Origin: Blautia schinkii DSM 10518
GTDB lineage: Bacteria; Bacillota; Clostridia; Lachnospirales; Lachnospiraceae
Assembly: GCA_000702025.1 (NCBI GenBank)
Contig: JNKJ01000034.1
Location: forward strand, 1 to 64,000
Reading direction: 5' to 3'
Length of the DNA stretch: 64,000 bases
The notes under the pieces: model-generated
Told to the model about the DNA's origin: nothing
Seen by the model: only the letters and a program-made list of their open reading frames with translations
The model's database searches: none
Shown here: positions 62,629 through 64,000 of the stretch, piece by piece
Layout: every line of letters starts with the position of its first letter
Numbering within the stretch: position 1 is the stretch's first letter
Position numbers and translations under genes: made by a program

Positions 62629-64000
62629 TTAACGAATATAATTAACAAACAAATTCTTGACCACATTGATATCCACCGGCTTACTGATATGGGCCTGCAT
62701 GCCATGGGCAAGCGATTTTTCCACATCCTCCTCAAAAGCGTTTGCGGATAAGGCGATGATGGGGATGCACTGGGCATCCATGTGGGCAGAACTGCGAATG
62801 GCTGTAGCTGCCTCCAAACCATTCATCACCGGCATTTGGATGTCCATTAAAATTATCGAATAATACCCCATGAAAGAGCCTTGAAAGCGCTTTACAGCCT
62901 CAGCGCCGTCGACCGCACCCTCGACCACAAAGCCCAGTCCGGACAACAGGTCTGAGACGATCTCACGGTTTATCTCGTTATCCTCCGCTAATAGGATTCT
63001 CTTTCCAAGCATATATGAAGGCAATTCATCGATGTCGTCATCTTCAGAGTTCGATTCACTCAGTTCGGTCCGCTCCAAAGGAAGCTCTATAACAAATTTG
63101 CTTCCTTGGTTCAATTCGCTCTCCGCGTGGATTGTTCCGTTCATCAGAGCCACAAGGCTGTGTACAATCGCCAGACCCAAACCGCTACCTACATGGGCAG
63201 AGGTAAGGGAGGACTGTTCCTGCTCAAAGGGATGGAACATATTCAGCATGAACGCTTCGCTCATGCCGATCCCGGTATCCTCGACTATAAAATACGCCCT
63301 GGAAGCTTTGTCTTCCTCCATCTCTTCCCGGTAGGTCAGGGTAACTGTTCCCTGTTCGGGCGTAAATTTGATGGCATTGGAAATCAGGTTGATGAGACAT
63401 TGCTTGATGCGAACAGCGTCTCCCAAAAATCCTCGGTGAAAGTTGTCCGGACAATTCAGGCGGAAGGTCAGCGCCTTCTCGCCTGAAGGATAGGTCTCTA
63501 GCTGAACAACAGTCTCCAACAGCTCTTTCATATCAAAAGCCGCGTGGGAAATCCGCAGCTTTCCGCTTTCGATGCGGCTCATATCCAATACGTCGTTGAT
63601 GATGGAAATCAGATATTCACCAGACTTTTTTGCTTTTTGCGCACAGTCCGCCACAATATCCGGTTTGTCCGCATTGCGCAGCAACAGGTCATTCAGCCCG
63701 ATCACGGCGGTCAGCGGCGTGCGGATATCATGGGAAACCTTGTTCATAAAATCGCTCTTCAAGGTGACTTTCGCCTGTTCCAGTTTGATTTGCTGCCCCT
63801 TTTTCACATAATAATAGAACCAAACGACAGCCATAGCCACAACGGTTGAGAGAGTAAGCACAATCACAATGATTACTTGCCGCATTCCGTCAAAGGTTGT
63901 TCGGGCCGTGATTGAAATGGGAACCGCAATGACGATACTGTTACCCTCGCTTTCTGGAAAACTTTGAATACGCCAGGTTTCTCCATCTATCTCTGCTACA
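62629..64000 (-). CDS. Hybrid sensor histidine kinase, cut by the window end
   Basis: The frame is open to the last base, so the N-terminus is missing. Visible order: an extracellular tail (VAEIDGETWRIQSFPESEGN), a membrane segment (VIIVIVLTLSTVVAMAVVWF), HisKA with NKVSHDIRTPLTAVIGLNDL, HATPase (LINLISNAIKFTPEQGTVTL, GSGLGLAIVHSLVAL) and a receiver (KRILLAEDNEINREIVSDLL, IILMDIQMPVMNG). The SBP-fusion gene starts 14 bp further on, so the binding lipoprotein is the natural extracellular partner. The extracellular part is probably a Cache-like or similar sensor, but most lies outside the window. Confidence 0.9.
   Translation of the reverse strand, partial: VAEIDGETWRIQSFPESEGNSIVIAVPISITARTTFDGMRQVIIVIVLTLSTVVAMAVVWFYYYVKKGQQIKLEQAKVTLKSDFMNKVSHDIRTPLTAVIGLNDLLLRNADKPDIVADCAQKAKKSGEYLISIINDVLDMSRIESGKLRISHAAFDMKELLETVVQLETYPSGEKALTFRLNCPDNFHRGFLGDAVRIKQCLINLISNAIKFTPEQGTVTLTYREEMEEDKASRAYFIVEDTGIGMSEAFMLNMFHPFEQEQSSLTSAHVGSGLGLAIVHSLVALMNGTIHAESELNQGSKFVIELPLERTELSESNSEDDDIDELPSYMLGKRILLAEDNEINREIVSDLLSGLGFVVEGAVDGAEAVKRFQGSFMGYYSIILMDIQMPVMNGLEAATAIRSSAHMDAQCIPIIALSANAFEEDVEKSLAHGMQAHISKPVDINVVKNLFVNYIR

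Noticed and set aside
1..64000. CRISPR arrays, rRNA or tRNA genes
   Set aside because: No regularly spaced repeats with unique spacers, no rRNA-like conserved blocks and no cloverleaf with a CCA-proximal T-arm motif were seen on reading both strands.

Overview
The window looks like a chromosomal segment of a gut Clostridium of the Lachnospiraceae type. This is inferred from gene content: an ABC-type sialic acid locus, a DUF4065 (Panacea) toxin-antitoxin pair, a KTR/ABC/TetR mobile cassette, SBP-linked hybrid kinases and a CarD-like regulator. Most genes lie on the minus strand. I saw no rRNA, tRNA or CRISPR array.

Layout. 0-0.5 kb: the 3' end of an IS3-type element, then a 189-bp palindromic element. 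0.7-5.7 kb: CarD-like regulator, Arc-type DNA-binding protein, SPFH membrane protein, and a TetM-like translation GTPase fused to a Rae1/YacP-type NYN nuclease domain. 5.8-6.7 kb: a decayed Panacea toxin-antitoxin pair. 7.6-16.2 kb: a sialic acid locus (solute-binding protein, two permeases, YhcH-type protein, NanE, NanA, NanK) with a divergent SGNH esterase and a NanS-like sialate O-acetylesterase. Together these could import, deacetylate and degrade sialic acid to ManNAc-6-P and then GlcNAc-6-P. 16.5-24.7 kb: a PLP desulfhydrase-like enzyme, a PLP decarboxylase, DUF488, alkylation-repair genes (Ogt, an Ada/AlkA fusion broken by a stop, a TagI remnant), an ABC exporter and an AraC regulator. 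24.8-31.1 kb: the remains of an integrative mobilizable element: KTR protein, paired ABC exporters, TetR, and a MobC start fused by deletion to a large serine recombinase lacking its catalytic domain.

31.2-34 kb: an OmpR-type two-component system and a small secreted protein. 34.2-47.1 kb: a long minus-strand oligopeptide ABC locus (OppABCDF) followed by a membrane protein, an alpha/beta-hydrolase/metallo-beta-lactamase fusion, a secreted protein, a Sel1 protein and an amidohydrolase-like protein, with a divergent AraC regulator. 47.2-51.6 kb: a secreted Sel1 protein, a tannase-like hydrolase, and a MATE exporter whose leader carries two tandem terminator-like hairpins.

51.8-56.7 kb: a graveyard of defence and toxin-antitoxin genes (AlbA_2 regulator, helicase scraps, truncated DUF1016 nuclease, DUF4160/DUF2442), partly flanked by 124-bp direct repeats. 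57.1-64 kb: a signalling operon of a hybrid kinase (cut by the window end), a solute-binding lipoprotein fused to a 5'-nucleotidase C-terminal domain, a BvgS-like hybrid kinase, and a response regulator gene split by an amber codon.

The candidates I find most interesting are the GTPase-NYN fusion, the SBP/5'-nucleotidase sensory operon, and the tandem-hairpin leader of the MATE gene. Several genes carry fresh-looking lesions: three in-frame TAG codons, one in-frame TGA, and an 11-bp duplication.
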